64,000 nucleotides of DNA from Blastocystis hominis (GCF_000151665.1 NW_013171818.1:134001-198000); one strand, 5' to 3'; shown: positions 1 through 11,482, counted from the first letter of the stretch. The notes: generated from the sequence alone by a model not told the origin. Numbers and translations: made by a program.

Positions 1-1422
1 TACGTCCCAGCGCCTTCTCTTCGCTTACCTCGTCGTGCCCAATCCCGTCGTCATCACGCTCCGAATCGCCACGCGGTTCGCGAAGAGAAGGAGCTGGCTC
101 TTCCCCGTGGAACTGTCGCCGACGATGAGGATGTGGCTCTGGCCGCGCACCGGATTCTTCTCGGAGGACCGATCGGAGACGCCGCCGATGAGGATGAGCA
201 GCATGCTGAGCTTCACCTTGATTCACTCAATCAAAAAAAAAGGAAAACGAGGTAGAGGCCGTAGAGGGAGGGACAGAAACTGCTCACCAGGATGTTTCGG
301 CCCAGAAACGGGCGTTTCTGGATCGTGTAATAGTATTCCCAGTATTTCTGGAACTTCTGAATCATCTCTGCCATCGAGTTCGCTCCCTCATCGCCTACCA
401 TCCGTCAAAAACCGATCATTGTCCTTATCGCCCACCAATCGCACCGACAAGCCCACAACGATCATAAACACTTCGCATTTCTGGTCGCGTGTCAGCGGCT
501 TCCAGCGCTGTCGCACGATTCCCGTGATCACTATATCATCTCCAGCCTATTTCTCATTGGGTAGCGCAGAAAACAAACTTTGCAGCAATCAACCAGGTCG
601 TTTAATAGAATGATCGTGATGGAACGAGGCATGGTGCCCACTTCGAGCATCTGGATTCGCTCCTGCACGAGAATCTCTTCGTAATCGCAACACACCACGC
701 TGCCCTGAATAAAAGTCGATTAAAAACGACGCACTTCGATCGGTTTGAACTGCACAGATTTACACTTCCCCGCGTTTTGGTTCGATGGACAGCGAGTCTA
801 AAACCATCATTTATTCGAAGAGAAAAATACAGGAACCTCCATGATGCCGCCTTGCTCGATATCCGCTTTCACTTTAAATCGACAGCGACAGCGAGGATTC
901 TGACACTCGTATTCCTTCTCTGCCTCCAACATCTTGATCTGCAATTAATACAGACTAGTAATCATACCATCCCAGTACGGATCACAGTACCGCTGAATTG
1001 AACCAATCGACCCAAATCATCACTGCGAATCATGCCAACACTAGGCTTGTGGAATTCTGGAACTGGGGGGAGATCGTAAAAACGGCAGTGACAAAGTTCC
1101 TTAATAGAAAGCAAAGATCGCTGCTCTTCTCCTTGAATGATATTGAAAATCGTTTCCTGTGCTTCACGAAGTGAAATATCCATTAAAGATGTTGTTTGCA
1201 AAGATCGATTTAAAACAGTATTGCCTAACTCAGAGTCATATGCGAGTAGTGCTTGAATGCTTTGGAGTTAGACCAAAACCGCATGTATGCATACCTCACA
1301 TAGATTCCAAAGTGTTTCGTAGAGTCTGGATGCGCCATTACTGTCATCAGTTGTTCTCTGCATTCCGAAAGAACGTATTCCTTAAATCGCTTTACGATTA
1401 CAGGAATATCCAATTCTGCCAT
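1..1422 (-). CDS. MCM9: MCM9-like DNA helicase, 5' part (3' end outside window)
   Basis: Hexameric AAA+ helicase subunit; MCM9 acts with MCM8 in homologous recombination and repair in the nucleus. Read on the minus strand, the exons give in order an N-terminal MCM region starting MAELDIPVIVKRF, an OB-fold stretch with SGTVIRT, a VPRSI..LLNDLVDCC segment, GIVRQRWKPLTRDQ, FQKYWEYYYTIQKRPFLGRNI, and the Walker A region GDSSTGKSQ followed by SVMTTGLGTT. The order FWEYY / GRN / SICPQ-like / KLAVALVLAGG-like / GDPGTGKSQ is that of MCM9 rather than MCM2-7. Introns of about 31-32 nt restore the frame, for example one removing a stop at about 205-236 and one at about 535-570. The first 1 bp cuts the gene within the AAA+ core, so Walker B, arginine finger and C-terminus are not visible. 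Divergent to the aspartic protease gene. Confidence 0.88.
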
Positions 1423-1949
1423 TTTCGGGAACGAGAGGAAAATGGAGGCAAAATTCTTTGTATCCAGATATTTCCGTAAATATCATATTCGTTGATTTCA
1501 TACATTGTGAAATACTAATTGATGATGAAATTTTTATATTTTTCTATTGCTCGATGTTGTGTTATAGGAAAAGCTGAAAATATGGCATCTTAACTATCTG
1601 GATAAAAATATGTATATGTATATATAAACACATTTTTGTGTATTGTAGAAGAGAATACTCACAGGACAAGCAACACTCACATTTTGAAATAAATGAATGT
1701 TTCTAATTATTCTTCACTATTTTTCAAACATTACTGCAATCAAATTGAGGGGAACTCACAGAATTGTAAATTGCATATATTAATGGTAGCAGAATGCACA
1801 CATATATATCTATTACAATCCCAATATCATGAATCACCATCTTCCGAGCCAAGTACAAACAGAGAAATGAGTGTTCCGTCAAAGTGTGTTTAACAAAGAA
1901 AATATATTCCTTGTGGGTCTGATTCTCTGCTAATAGCTTTCCTCGTTTT
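1423..1949. other. Divergent intergenic region
   Basis: About 530 bp of AT-rich DNA between the divergent MCM9 (-) and aspartic protease (+) start codons. Presumably holds both promoters. I see a short TA-rich run near 1610-1630 but no recognisable RNA gene or conserved coding sequence. Confidence 0.5.
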
Positions 1950-4077
1950 ATGTATTTTTACATCGCATTTTTATCAATCGTGGCGATAGGATTGGTATCT
2001 TCGTAGTTCTAATTTTCATATAGGGATTCGATCCAATTCGTGTTGTTGTCGAAGGGAAACCTATTAGTGGAATGTATTGGTGTGATATGGTTGTTGGATC
2101 CAATGAGCAAAAAGTGCGTTTGCATATTGTAGGGACTCTTGAGTAAAATCAATTCTCAGGATACTGGGTCGAATTTGTTGTTGCTGGAAAGTGTATCTTG
2201 TTCTGCGTGTACTCATGTATTCCAACAAATTCCTTGTCACATTTATAGTACTACAGTGGATATTCTCCTGATAGTAGCTCGACATCTTTCCCAATCGGCT
2301 GTACCTCGTCTCTGTGTTCTGAAAGCAGTTCCTCTTTCTCTCTATGACATACAGATTCATGCAATGCCAGATGTGTCGACCGGAATGTTTGTTCCTCCTC
2401 CAAGTGCTGTTCCCGTACCAACAGCACTCTCTGCGCCTTCTACTTATCCTACGGAGATGGCAGCACGTACTCTCTCGATTCCTCTCTTTCTCTCTCCCAG
2501 TGCCGAAGGCGGTCTCTACCAAGATTCTTCTTCGCTTCTTGGCTACAACGACACTTCCAGTCCCCCCGTAACCACCACCTTCGGCGTGGTCGCGTAGCCC
2601 TCCCTTTCTTCTCCCTTTAACTCCTAGCCGCGAGCAAGGCACGTGGGACGGCAACACGGACGGTCTTCTTGGCTTGGCCTATTCGAATCTGTACTGCTCG
2701 CCCACGTGCCACAACACGATTCTCGACGACCTCTACGCTCGCTACGCCAAAGACGGCTACCAAGACGTCTTTGGGCTCTGTCTGAGCGAGGAGAAGGGCA
2801 TTCTCTCCCTCGGAGCGCTCGATTCCCAGTTAGTCGCGGGGGAAATCTACTGGATCGACGTCCAGGACCCCGCGTTCTATTCGATCTCCCTCACGAAATT
2901 CCGATTCGGCTCCGTCGAAATCACTTCCGTGCTTTCTTCAATCCTCCGCTGAGCCGCAGAGCCGCTACCAAGCCATTCTCGACTCCGGAACCACGCTTCT
3001 TCTCCTCCCCACCGCCCTCTACACCATTTTTTACACCGTCGTCACTCAGCAATACCCAAGTCTGCCCGGCGTTTCCTCGCGGCCCAGCTTCTTCGACGGC
3101 CAGGCGCTCAATATCGATCCGACGTCCTCATGGCCGGACCTGCATCTGCACTTCGGAGACATCGACGTGCGTGTTCCGCCCTCCGTGTATTTCACCAAAA
3201 TCAAACAAGGCTTTTTCTCGTACTGGTATCTCGGCGTGTACCCCGTGGAAGCCTCCGTAGCCAGCCAATTCGACGCGTCACGTGTAGTACATTCTGCTAG
3301 GCGACGCGTTCCTGCGCGGCGTAACAGTATTCCACGACCGAGAGAACGACCGCGTGGGTCTGGGCGTTCCGTCCTCGTTCTGTTTCGGTGGGAATGAAAG
3401 GAGAGAATGACGAGCAGTCTCGAACTACGCGGTGATTAACGACTTCGATCCGCGCACCAACGAGAACTTCAACGGAACCGACATCGAGCCCGAGGCCGAT
3501 CTGGACTTCTGGCTTCGTCTCCGCTTTTTCTTCTTGGAGTACTTCATGGAGACCTTTTTCGCGGTTATCCTCGCGCTCTGCCTCTGCGCCTGCTGCTGCC
3601 AGGAGTGCGGATGGGCGGCTGGTTCCACGTAGATGCTCCTGCTGCCGCGCCAAGCGCCTTCCCGTCCGCGTCGTCGCGCAGTCCACCAAGAACGGAAGGG
3701 TTTCCTACTCCAGAGGGTCCACCGATGCCGCCAATCCGCCTCCTCCCGCTCCTGCTTCGGTTTCCGCTTTGGTGCCTGCTTCCTTCACTGCAAAAGGCCA
3801 GCAAAACGCCTCTCCCATTACCATCCCCGTCCCCGCGGAAGCCAGATCCCCCGCGGAACCGGAGATCGAACCCACCATCCGCATGGCCGGAGCCAATGGA
3901 AACAGTGGAAATGGTGGAAACAGTGGAAATGGTGGAAACAGTGGTACGAGTAGCAGTGAAGCCACGGATTCGACGTTGCCTGCGACGAAGGAAGCGATGG
4001 AAGGAAAGGGAAGCGGCGAACCTGTGGAGAGAGTGCACATCAAAGCAGTGCGGCCGCCGAAGCCGAGCAAAGAATGA
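1950..4077 (+). CDS. Membrane-anchored pepsin-family (A1) aspartic protease
   Basis: Secretory-pathway endopeptidase. The ATG at 1950 begins a hydrophobic signal peptide (MYFYIAFLSIVAIGL), interrupted by a 29-nt intron (1995-2023). After removal of introns of 27-46 nt the protein shows the first catalytic motif DTGSN (about 2157), a Cys-rich insert, the flap motif FYLSYGDGS, DGLLGLAYSNL, the second catalytic motif ILDSGTTLLLLP (about 2970), and YILLGDAFLRG typical of the A1 C-lobe. A single transmembrane helix (YFMETFFAVILALCLCACCC, about 3540-3600) is followed by a cytosolic tail rich in Pro, Ser, Gly and Asn with a GNGGNS repeat. A1 proteases with this C-terminal anchor include BACE-like and plasmepsin V-like enzymes; I cannot place it more precisely. 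The 3' end faces the TIP41-like gene 55 bp away. Confidence 0.88.
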
Positions 4078-4131
4078 TTGTAACTTGTACTTTGTATTCT
4101 GTTTCGTGGTGTGTGTTGGAACAAAGAAAGG

Positions 4132-5184
4132 AAATGTGAATTCGAGAAAAACGGTGCTGGATCGACTGCATGCGATCCTGAAACCGATTCGCATTGCGAA
4201 CATCCTCAAAGAGAAGCCGATTCTCCGTAGGCGAAAGCGCATCCCACTCCAGTTTCTGCACGGAAAAATCGTGCAACACGCACGAATCCCCGAACGTCTA
4301 CGAATCAAACCCAAAAAAGAAGCAGTCACTTGAAAGTAGCGATGACTGATCACATACACGCAGCGACGATCAATCCGAAGATACTGCTGCTGCAGAATGT
4401 AATAATAGTCCTTCATGACTCTCTACACTCTCGATAGAACAAGTGATCTCTACACATCGACACTCCATCATCACATAGCCAAAATCCGCCAGATCATCTT
4501 CAAACAACAGCATTTGGCTGTACCAACGAATCTCTGCGCGCTCCTGCAAGAGATCGTAAGGCAAACTCCCCTCACAATCCTCTTCGCAGGAAGGATCAAA
4601 ACCGCCAGCACCTGCTCTGATTCTTAAAAAAAAGTCCTTTTGTTCCTACAAGGAAGGAAATGCCCAATGATATCCATCCGAAAAAACCTTCAATGTGCCA
4701 TCGACGTGAACCGTATCAAAAGAGATCTGCAGAGGATCGAATTCGTTTTCACGGCAGCGATTTTGAAGAACATACAAGGGCGAAAACTGTCTATCATCCA
4801 AAACAAAGTTCCTACGATCAGTTTGAATGGAGAATGATCAAAGGATACAGTTAGACAATTATCTCCATACACCATTTCAGGTAACTTCATCTTCCACTCT
4901 CGACTCCATCTAAAAATAGCAAAAATCCTCTACACGTACTCGTCCAACTTTGTAGAAATCGTGATTTGCTTTTTTACTTGACTTGTGATGGTTGTTCCCT
5001 TTTCGGTAAACGATGCTAAAAGAATAATCCACGGAATCAAGCACTCACTTGTATCAATTCCAGATACAAAGTCCATTCCCATAGCAACTTTTTTTGTCTC
5101 TTGGGTCAAAAGACTTTTGTTTGTGTGTTTGTCATCGTGCTGGAACAACATGTATTGCTTTTCTCTTCCTTCTATTGATTCCAT
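4132..5184 (-). CDS. TIP41-like protein (TIPRL family)
   Basis: TIP41/TIPRL proteins bind PP2A-type phosphatase catalytic subunits in TOR and stress signalling. The diagnostic block MKLPEMVYGDN lies at 4860-4890, followed through short introns by IRWYSQMLLFEDDLADFG (the family's LyEDeLhDnG block) and YYILQQQYLRID (family FFxLLRFFLRID). The next exon reads GDSCVLHDFSVQKLEWDAL. Upstream exons joined by introns include KKQITISTKLDEYVW, matching the usual N-terminal spacing; the start is uncertain (MESIEG at 5184 used here, MKLPEM at 4890 possible). The 3' end has no nearby encoded stop in the natural position; a T at 4132 is followed by CCTT and then TCTTTGTT, so poly(A) addition could create TAA. 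Read-through would instead stop at 4040, inside the protease gene's 3' end. Confidence 0.75.
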
Positions 5185-5211
5185 AGGGCGGATATAGGAA
5201 CATCTGTGAAA

Positions 5212-5617
5212 ATGCACTTTTGCAAGCAATGGTACACTCTCAATGTCTTCACCTAATTCTATATAGCAACAACCTTATGTTTCCGAAAGAAGAGAATTCG
5301 GGAGTACACAGATCGAGACTAATTTACAAATGTGACAACTGCGGCTATATGGAAGATGCTGGAGAGCCGTGCATATATAGAATTTCCTATAAAGCCGAGT
5401 CAAGGTAGGCATTCGTAGTGTGGTTCATTTTAGATCAATTCTTAACCTCGTGAACAACGATATTGTAGAGGACCCCACTCTCAGTCGTGACGAGAACAAG
5501 GAATGTGAAGAGTGCCATGAAAAGGGCTGTGTGTTTTTCCAGGCTCACGGTGATGGAGACGAAGCGATGGCGTTGATTTTCATGTGCATTCATTGTAAAC
5601 ATAAGTGGATTGGATAA
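5212..5617 (+). CDS. RPB9: RNA polymerase II subunit RPB9
   Basis: Small zinc-ribbon subunit of RNA polymerase II, involved in start-site selection and proofreading. ATG at 5212; a 35-nt intron splits the first zinc ribbon, and splicing gives FCKQCNNLMFPKEE followed by YKCDNCGYMEDAG (CxxC..CxxC). A second intron of about 30 nt joins to SILNLVNNDIVEDPTLSRD, with the RPB9-type DPTL motif, then the TFIIS-like second ribbon CEECHEKGCVFFQ and FMCIHCKHKW. The TFIIS-type acidic DE hairpin and the RPC11/RPA12 arrangement are not evident, so RPB9 is preferred. The start codon is only 28 bp from the alternative TIP41-like start on the other strand, suggesting a very short bidirectional promoter. Confidence 0.9.
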
Positions 5618-5694
5618 CTTGCTCAATTATTTGTTTGAAACAAACTTTAAACCTTCCATAAAGTCTTTGGTGCAGAGTCTGCATTCTTTTGCAA

Positions 5695-7348
5695 TGGGTG
5701 TGTTCAACATTGATAGGAACACGATATTGCACCTACTCGATGAAAAATTGTATGATTCAGCAGAGTATTGGTGCGCGTTACTGCTTTCTGAAAAGAATCT
5801 CGACACTGTTGAGAATGTGGCTCGAACAATACTCTACGCCGATTGCTTATTTCGAAATGAGAAGTATAAACAAGCTGCGGTAAGGTTTGGTTTCTCGTGA
5901 GTATTTTTAGTATTATTATCAATTATCGTTATCCTTGCTCTCATGTCTAAATGATTCGAAAGAGAAGGAGGAACAAGAAGACACTTTACATTACCAACTC
6001 TGTGAATGTGAATATAAATCTGCCAGTGACAAAGAAGACAAGGTGATGATTCGAAATTGCATCTTATTTGTAAGAATTGGAAGGAAGATGGGTTGATTGG
6101 TAGTTGGAGGCAATTCCCTCATCCAGACGAACCAGCAACGTGTGGATGAAGTTATCAACTCTTTACTGGTGCTGCAACGATTATCAGTAGATATCATTTA
6201 TGTAATTGACTCTAGAAACGCTGCTATGAGTGCAAACTGCGTTTTAGAGTGGATTGAACACATACTCAATGAACTTTAGAAAGGAACCTTATGCTATCGA
6301 AGCCATTCAAATTCTTGCGCGCATTTCAGACTTCAAAGAGTACAATTGATTTGTTTGCTTCGTTTATTTCTCGCAGAATGAAAATCGCCTCCACTTTCAC
6401 CCTCCCTGACCTGCCTTCTCCCGAGCACACCATCGAAACCGCGGAACTGAATCTTCTCTCCGATCCCCACGGTACCTTTCCCCGTTTCTACCCACTCCAA
6501 GACTCCGAAGCTCGCTTCCGCGCCATCAGCGACCAGCTCCAGCCCTCTGCCCTGCTTTCCCGCCAACTGGCCTTGTCAAATCTGTTTTCCCTCCGTTTTG
6601 ACCGCTTTACGCGCTGGTCCGAACTTGTAATTCTCTTTTTTTCTGTTTCTCTTTGTTTGTTTCTCTGTTTCTTGCATCGAATCCGCGATGCTCACCCTCT
6701 TCGTAGCTCCAAACCGTCGACTCCGCCCATCAATTCGACGACATCGCGCGTCTTTCCCTCGCCGTAACTCCCCATTTGATTGGACAAAACCGAAACTCAC
6801 GGGTTTCCACGGTTTCCACGATTCCATTTTCGCTGGTTCGAATGGTGGAAGCGTGTGTGAGCGAGGAACCGCGGGGAGCCAGCTCTTTAGAGCAGAAACA
6901 TTGGGATTTGGTGAACTATTTCCCCTCCTATTTCTCCTATTCCCGTTTCCACGTTTCCCCAATTCGATCGTAGTGCTTCTTCGGTATTACCAGGATCGAA
7001 ACCAGCCGCTGCGCGCGGGGACGCTGGCTCGCCAACTCTACGAGCATAACCGCGGTTCTTTCCATGCGGCGCTGCTCTACGCGAAGGTTTTTCTGGAGGA
7101 CGAATCGGAGAAGGAGAAAGTGGAGTCGATTTTGGTTCGCTGCCACGCTCTGAATCCGAAACACATCGAAACGGCGCATTTGCTGGGGTTGTTGTTTTAT
7201 CGACAGCGACGCTACGAAGAAGCGATTCAAATTCTGGGCGAAAGTTTGGATCGAGACGTTCCAGTCGAAATCAAGCAGCTGCTGTGTGAGTGCTATTTGA
7301 AGAATGGGGACTCGATCCCTTATCTTCGATTGCAGTATTTGATAAAAT
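5695..7348 (+). CDS. APC7-like TPR subunit of the anaphase-promoting complex
   Basis: APC/C TPR subunits form the scaffold that presents coactivators of the mitotic ubiquitin ligase. Start MGVFNIDRNTILHLLDEK at 5695; exon 1 has YDSAEYWCALLLSEKNL and YADCLFRNEKYKQA, a TPR-like pair resembling the APC7/CDC27 N-terminus. Middle exons are interrupted by introns and include EPYAIEAIQILARISDF. The 3' exon (about 6990-7348) carries TPR units LARQLYEHN..FHAALLYAKVFLED, RCHALNPKHIETAHLLGLL and RRYEEAIQILGESL, matching APC7 order. No encoded stop follows soon: a T at 7348, then GGTC, then TGTTTGTA, fits a poly(A)-completed TAA. CDC27 or another TPR protein is the alternative; exon borders between 5900 and 6980 were only partly resolved. 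Confidence 0.65.
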
Positions 7349-7371
7349 GGTCTGTTTGTAACAAAAAACGC

Positions 7372-7889
7372 ACATTTCTTTGGACTTGGATGCATAGGCG
7401 CGAGCGTGGCGAATGCCTTTGCAGTACCAGTAGAGCTTATAGAGAACATACACAAAAACGAAGAGAATTAGCAGACCAACAAGCACATAGAGAACGTACC
7501 ACCAATTCGCTGCACAGCCTAAACAAACAAAAAGAACAATTTAAAAATACTGCCTTCTTGATTATATCGTGTTTCATCGATCACGATATAGTACGACTCT
7601 AATAGAAACTTTTGGGTAATGGAGCGGCCTAGATGAGCCTTCAAGGATGCGAATGCATCCTTCTCATTTTTCTGACAAAGCATGTTCCTACAACATGATA
7701 CCGCTCGAAATCGTACTCAACACGCTGCCAACTATCATACTGTCTACTGCTACACGATATCCCTTTTTCAGAAGCAGACAAAGAAGGAAGATAAACGGAA
7801 GCAGAACTTAGCGTGACATTACACTTTATAACTAATTCGAAACTATACAACAATTCAAGTACATCCAGAAATGGAAGAAATACATCCAT
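7372..7889 (-). CDS. Small single-pass membrane protein, unknown function
   Basis: Not recognised. Exon 1 starts MDVFLPFLDVLELLYSF at 7889 and reads to YDFERYHV; a 32-nt intron joins to DAFASLKAHLGRS and SYYIVIDETRYNQEGS, and a second 32-nt intron to CAANWWYVLYVL, which runs into a transmembrane helix (VLVGLLILFVFVYVLYKLYW) and a short basic tail. The layout suggests an ectodomain with a few Cys, one TM helix and a cytosolic tail (type I if the N-terminus acts as a signal). The T at 7372 followed by GCGT and TTTTTGTT may be a poly(A)-completed stop; otherwise the frame stays open to 7271. It converges on the APC7-like gene and nearly overlaps it. Confidence 0.6.
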
Positions 7890-8207
7890 CTACTGAATAT
7901 CTATTCTTTATGTAGAATAATGCACTATCCTACTTGCGGTCTGACCTAGAAACGATTGTTTTACAACTAGAATCATATTCATCTTGAATTAGCCGATAAC
8001 TTGTAGGCAGCTTCTTTGATATTGTTAAATCAACCGTTGCCTTGTCTACTAATGAACGGGAAGGAATAGAGCTACAATGATTCCAAGCAGTGCAATCACG
8101 TTTATATTCAGTACAAACTAAAAGGAAACTAGTCAAACTCGATTCTTACAACAAATACAAACTTCAAAAATACAAAGCAATACTAACAACATCCAAACCA
8201 AGAATCT

Positions 8208-9773
8208 TTATATTTTCGGACTTAATTCCAATCTACCAATTTCTCGGTCATCGTCGGAATATACAGAATATACGATACTCGTATCTTTGTTACAAGTAAT
8301 TTTCACCCTAATCTTTTGCTGACCAAATTCTTCTAGTGCTTCTTTGACCTTTATCGTGCCTTCAATTCTCTCTTTTCCGTTGAATGATCGATATACATCA
8401 ATATCACTTCCGCTCAAATTGAAGTAATCTTCTATAGTAAAAGGAATTCTCAGACCTGGATATAAATCGATCCGAATCTCGGAATTGCTATGTCCATCGC
8501 TCACTTTGAATCCTAAGCAACACTCAAGTGATTCGGAGACTTCATGATACCAATTGTTCACTTTGACGCGCATGGCTCCTTCAACAACAGTTGTGTGAGG
8601 ATTATAGTCTCTGGTATTACTCACGGGGACTGATTTAAACAAATCCTTCAAATGGTTTTGGATGTGAGGAATCTTTGAAGAACCTCCAATCAAAATAACA
8701 TAAGAAATGTGCTCTTTATCATAGTGATTCTCAAAGAATAAATTATTGATCGCTCTATCAATGCGTCTGATTATTTCACCATCTTCTAGTATACAGGCAT
8801 TGAATTCTTCGACAGTTATTTCGATATCCTTGTTTGTTTCTACATCGTCATTATCTATAAAGTCGGAAATGAAAATAGTAGCTTTATTTTGAGTAGACAA
8901 CTGTTCTTTGGCTTGACGGCAGAATTCCAATAGTTTAGGATAACATCTCTTATATTTCTTTGAATCAACGTCATTTCCTAATAAATCTTCACCATATTGA
9001 TTTTTGTACTTTTGTAATACATATTTACAAAAGATTTCATCGATTTTGGTACCACCCAAGTTTGGATCACCACCTTGAGCTTTCACATCAAAATCATTAC
9101 CATTACGAACCATTAACGTTAAATCCAAGGTACCTCCTCCAAAATCAAATACCATCACCATTTCACCTTCTCGTATTTCATTTGAGTCTGAAATGAAACG
9201 AATTCCAGCAGCAGTAGGTTCTTTCAAAAAATACAAAACATTCAAACCAGCTCGTTTTGCTGCTTCTTTTAAAGCTTTCTTACTGGGATCAAAGAAATAG
9301 TTAGGAATTGTCATTACACAATCACGAAACTCAGGGCTAGTGTCCAACAAATTATCAGCTTCCTCTTTACACCTTTTGAGAATCTCTGTAACTACTTCAA
9401 TAGGATACACATTTCGAGTTTCCTTACTCTTCTTAACTCTATATGATACTTCAAAATACGGATTTTGATGTTCATCAAACTTGAGTGGACTATTGAACAT
9501 TCTCTCATCAATTTCACTATCTTCAAATTGCGATTCCACTTTTCCTAATATTCGTTTGACGTTATAAACAAATCCGTTCTTTACTTGCGTTTGATTTACT
9601 ATGTCAGGAATAATAATACTATGTTTGTCAACTACAGCAACGGAGGGAATGCAATAATAATTCTCAACAGTGTAAACAGGATTGAGATACTTCCCATTTT
9701 TATATGTATACACTGCTGTATTTGATGTACCAAAATCAATGGCAATACATTCTTCCGTTTTAATGGAATCCAT
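8208..9773 (-). CDS. Short Hsp70-like chaperone ATPase, copy 1
   Basis: Intronless 521-codon ORF, unlike nearly all neighbours. Hsp70 nucleotide-binding signatures are intact: phosphate-1 loop AIDFGTSNTAV (residues 11-21), MTIPNYFFDPSKKAL (154-168), LKEPTAAGI (183-191), phosphate-2 VFDFGGGTLDLTLM (208-221) and adenosine loop VILIGGSSKIPHI (359-371). After about residue 400 it keeps a beta-sandwich-like region (PGLRIPFTIEDYFNL onward) but stops where the alpha-helical lid of a standard 620-650-aa Hsp70 would begin. No signal peptide and no EEVD/KDEL tail. Codon use looks more AT-rich than the flanking genes. Tandem paralogue of the next gene, separated by 98 bp. Could be a lineage-specific or horizontally acquired chaperone; function beyond ATP-driven peptide binding is inferred. 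Confidence 0.88.
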   Translation of the reverse strand: MDSIKTEECIAIDFGTSNTAVYTYKNGKYLNPVYTVENYYCIPSVAVVDKHSIIIPDIVNQTQVKNGFVYNVKRILGKVESQFEDSEIDERMFNSPLKFDEHQNPYFEVSYRVKKSKETRNVYPIEVVTEILKRCKEEADNLLDTSPEFRDCVMTIPNYFFDPSKKALKEAAKRAGLNVLYFLKEPTAAGIRFISDSNEIREGEMVMVFDFGGGTLDLTLMVRNGNDFDVKAQGGDPNLGGTKIDEIFCKYVLQKYKNQYGEDLLGNDVDSKKYKRCYPKLLEFCRQAKEQLSTQNKATIFISDFIDNDDVETNKDIEITVEEFNACILEDGEIIRRIDRAINNLFFENHYDKEHISYVILIGGSSKIPHIQNHLKDLFKSVPVSNTRDYNPHTTVVEGAMRVKVNNWYHEVSESLECCLGFKVSDGHSNSEIRIDLYPGLRIPFTIEDYFNLSGSDIDVYRSFNGKERIEGTIKVKEALEEFGQQKIRVKITCNKDTSIVYSVYSDDDREIGRLELSPKI

Positions 9774-9871
9774 ATATATTATTTTTGAGGTTTAACTAAG
9801 AAAAATAGATAATCATAAAACAACTATACATGCTATAAACTGGTTATAGTTCTGTTATAGTTTTATGGACC

Positions 9872-11482
9872 TTAACAATTCGTGTATACCATTTTCAAAG
9901 GGTTGGAACAAACAGAAAAGACTAAAGATAAATCTAAAGTTCCGATTGCTTTTCGTCCACGACCCAACACAGTATAAGTAACACTTGTATCGTTTGTACA
10001 CGTCACTCTGATTTGAACTGTTTGACCTGTTCTTATTCCCATTTCATAAGCGGCTTGTAGATCGATTACACCTTCTATACGCCATTTTCCATTGACCTTG
10101 CGATGAACCTTTATTTTGTTATCATCCCTATTATTATAGAATGTGAAATACCTGATCGTTGAACAAGGAAGACGGATTCCGGGATAGAAGTGCTCGCTCA
10201 TTTCTTTGTTGACCTCGAATCCAAGTGAATCTTCGAATACTTCTTCAACATTATATTCATTCACTAAATGACGCATGGCTCCTTCGACAACGACTGTGTG
10301 AGGACTATGACTCCTGTGAACTTTGGCATTTGGAATCCACTGTCTTATATAGTTGTGAATAAAGGGAATCTTAGAAGAACCACCCACCAAAATAACATGC
10401 TTTATCTGATCGATATTTCTCTTAAAGATATCATTCTCCAGTGCTGTATCAATACGAGACTGAATTATCTTCATTACATTGCCATTGAATTCTTCAACTG
10501 TAATGAGCATATCATCATGTTCCACATTAAAATCACCTAAAGGAATATCAAACTTCACACTGGCAGATAGTTGCTCTTTACCTTCACGACACAAATCCAA
10601 CAACTTTGTATACTTTTTCTTGTATCTTTTTGAACCAACGTTATCTCCTAATAACTCTTCACCATTTTTATTTTGGTATATTTGTAATACATATTTACAA
10701 AAGATTTCATCAATCTTATCTCCACCCAAGCTCGGATCACCACCTTGAGCTTTCACATCAAAATCGTCACCATTACGAACCATTAACGTTAAATCCAAGG
10801 TACCTCCTCCAAAATCAAATACCATTACCATTTCACCTTCTTTTATACCTAAGTCTATTACTTTCTCCCCTTTTTCATTCTTTATTTTCTCTTTATCTTC
10901 TAAACAACAAATTCCAGCAGCAGTAGGTTCTTTCAAAAAATACAAAACATTCAAACCAGCTCGTTTCGCTGCTTCTCTTAAAACTTTCTTACTGGTATCA
11001 AAGAAATTATTAGGAATTGTCATTACACAATTGCGGACATCAAGATGACTGTCTAGCCTTGTTTCAGCCACCTCTTTGCATTTCTTGAGAATCTCTGTTG
11101 CTACTTCAATAGGATATACGTTTCGAGATCCTGCCAAATTTCCAGCTCCATATGATACTTCAAAATACGGATTTTGGGGATCATCGAAATTGAGTGGACT
11201 GTGGAACACTTCTTCACCAATTTCACTCTCTTCAAATTGATGCTTATTTTTTCCCAGTATTCGTTTGACACTATATATATATCCTTTTGAAGGTTGAGAT
11301 TTGATCACTTTATCACTAACAGTTATTCCACTTTTATCAATCACTGCAACAGATGGAATACAATAGTTAGTGTCAGCAGTACATACAGGATTATCAAACT
11401 TCTTATCTTTATACACATAGACTGCTGTATTTGATGTTCCAAAATCAATGGCAATGCAGTCCTCAGGTTTTACCTTACTCAT
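9872..11482 (-). CDS. Short Hsp70-like chaperone ATPase, copy 2
   Basis: Intronless 536-codon ORF, tandem duplicate of the Hsp70-like gene downstream of it on the same strand. Shares IAIDFGTSNTAVYVYKDKK, MTIPNNFFDTSKKVLREAAK, FLKEPTAAGI, MVFDFGGGTLDLTLMVRN and HVILVGGSSKIPFIH with it. An extra segment after LKEPTAAGICC (residues about 192-210, rich in Glu and Lys) is absent from copy 1. The protein ends after a beta-sandwich-like substrate domain with an additional C-terminal tail (VFSVCSNPLKMVYTNC) and has no lid. The two genes are nearly identical over parts of the NBD at DNA level, implying a fairly recent duplication or gene conversion. Confidence 0.88.
   Translation of the reverse strand: MSKVKPEDCIAIDFGTSNTAVYVYKDKKFDNPVCTADTNYCIPSVAVIDKSGITVSDKVIKSQPSKGYIYSVKRILGKNKHQFEESEIGEEVFHSPLNFDDPQNPYFEVSYGAGNLAGSRNVYPIEVATEILKKCKEVAETRLDSHLDVRNCVMTIPNNFFDTSKKVLREAAKRAGLNVLYFLKEPTAAGICCLEDKEKIKNEKGEKVIDLGIKEGEMVMVFDFGGGTLDLTLMVRNGDDFDVKAQGGDPSLGGDKIDEIFCKYVLQIYQNKNGEELLGDNVGSKRYKKKYTKLLDLCREGKEQLSASVKFDIPLGDFNVEHDDMLITVEEFNGNVMKIIQSRIDTALENDIFKRNIDQIKHVILVGGSSKIPFIHNYIRQWIPNAKVHRSHSPHTVVVEGAMRHLVNEYNVEEVFEDSLGFEVNKEMSEHFYPGIRLPCSTIRYFTFYNNRDDNKIKVHRKVNGKWRIEGVIDLQAAYEMGIRTGQTVQIRVTCTNDTSVTYTVLGRGRKAIGTLDLSLVFSVCSNPLKMVYTNC

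Noticed and set aside
3565-4416. 283-codon minus ORF opposite the aspartic protease tail
   Set aside because: Antisense of a GC-rich coding region; it merges real TIP41-like codons at one end with meaningless Arg/Ser-rich text over the protease exons.
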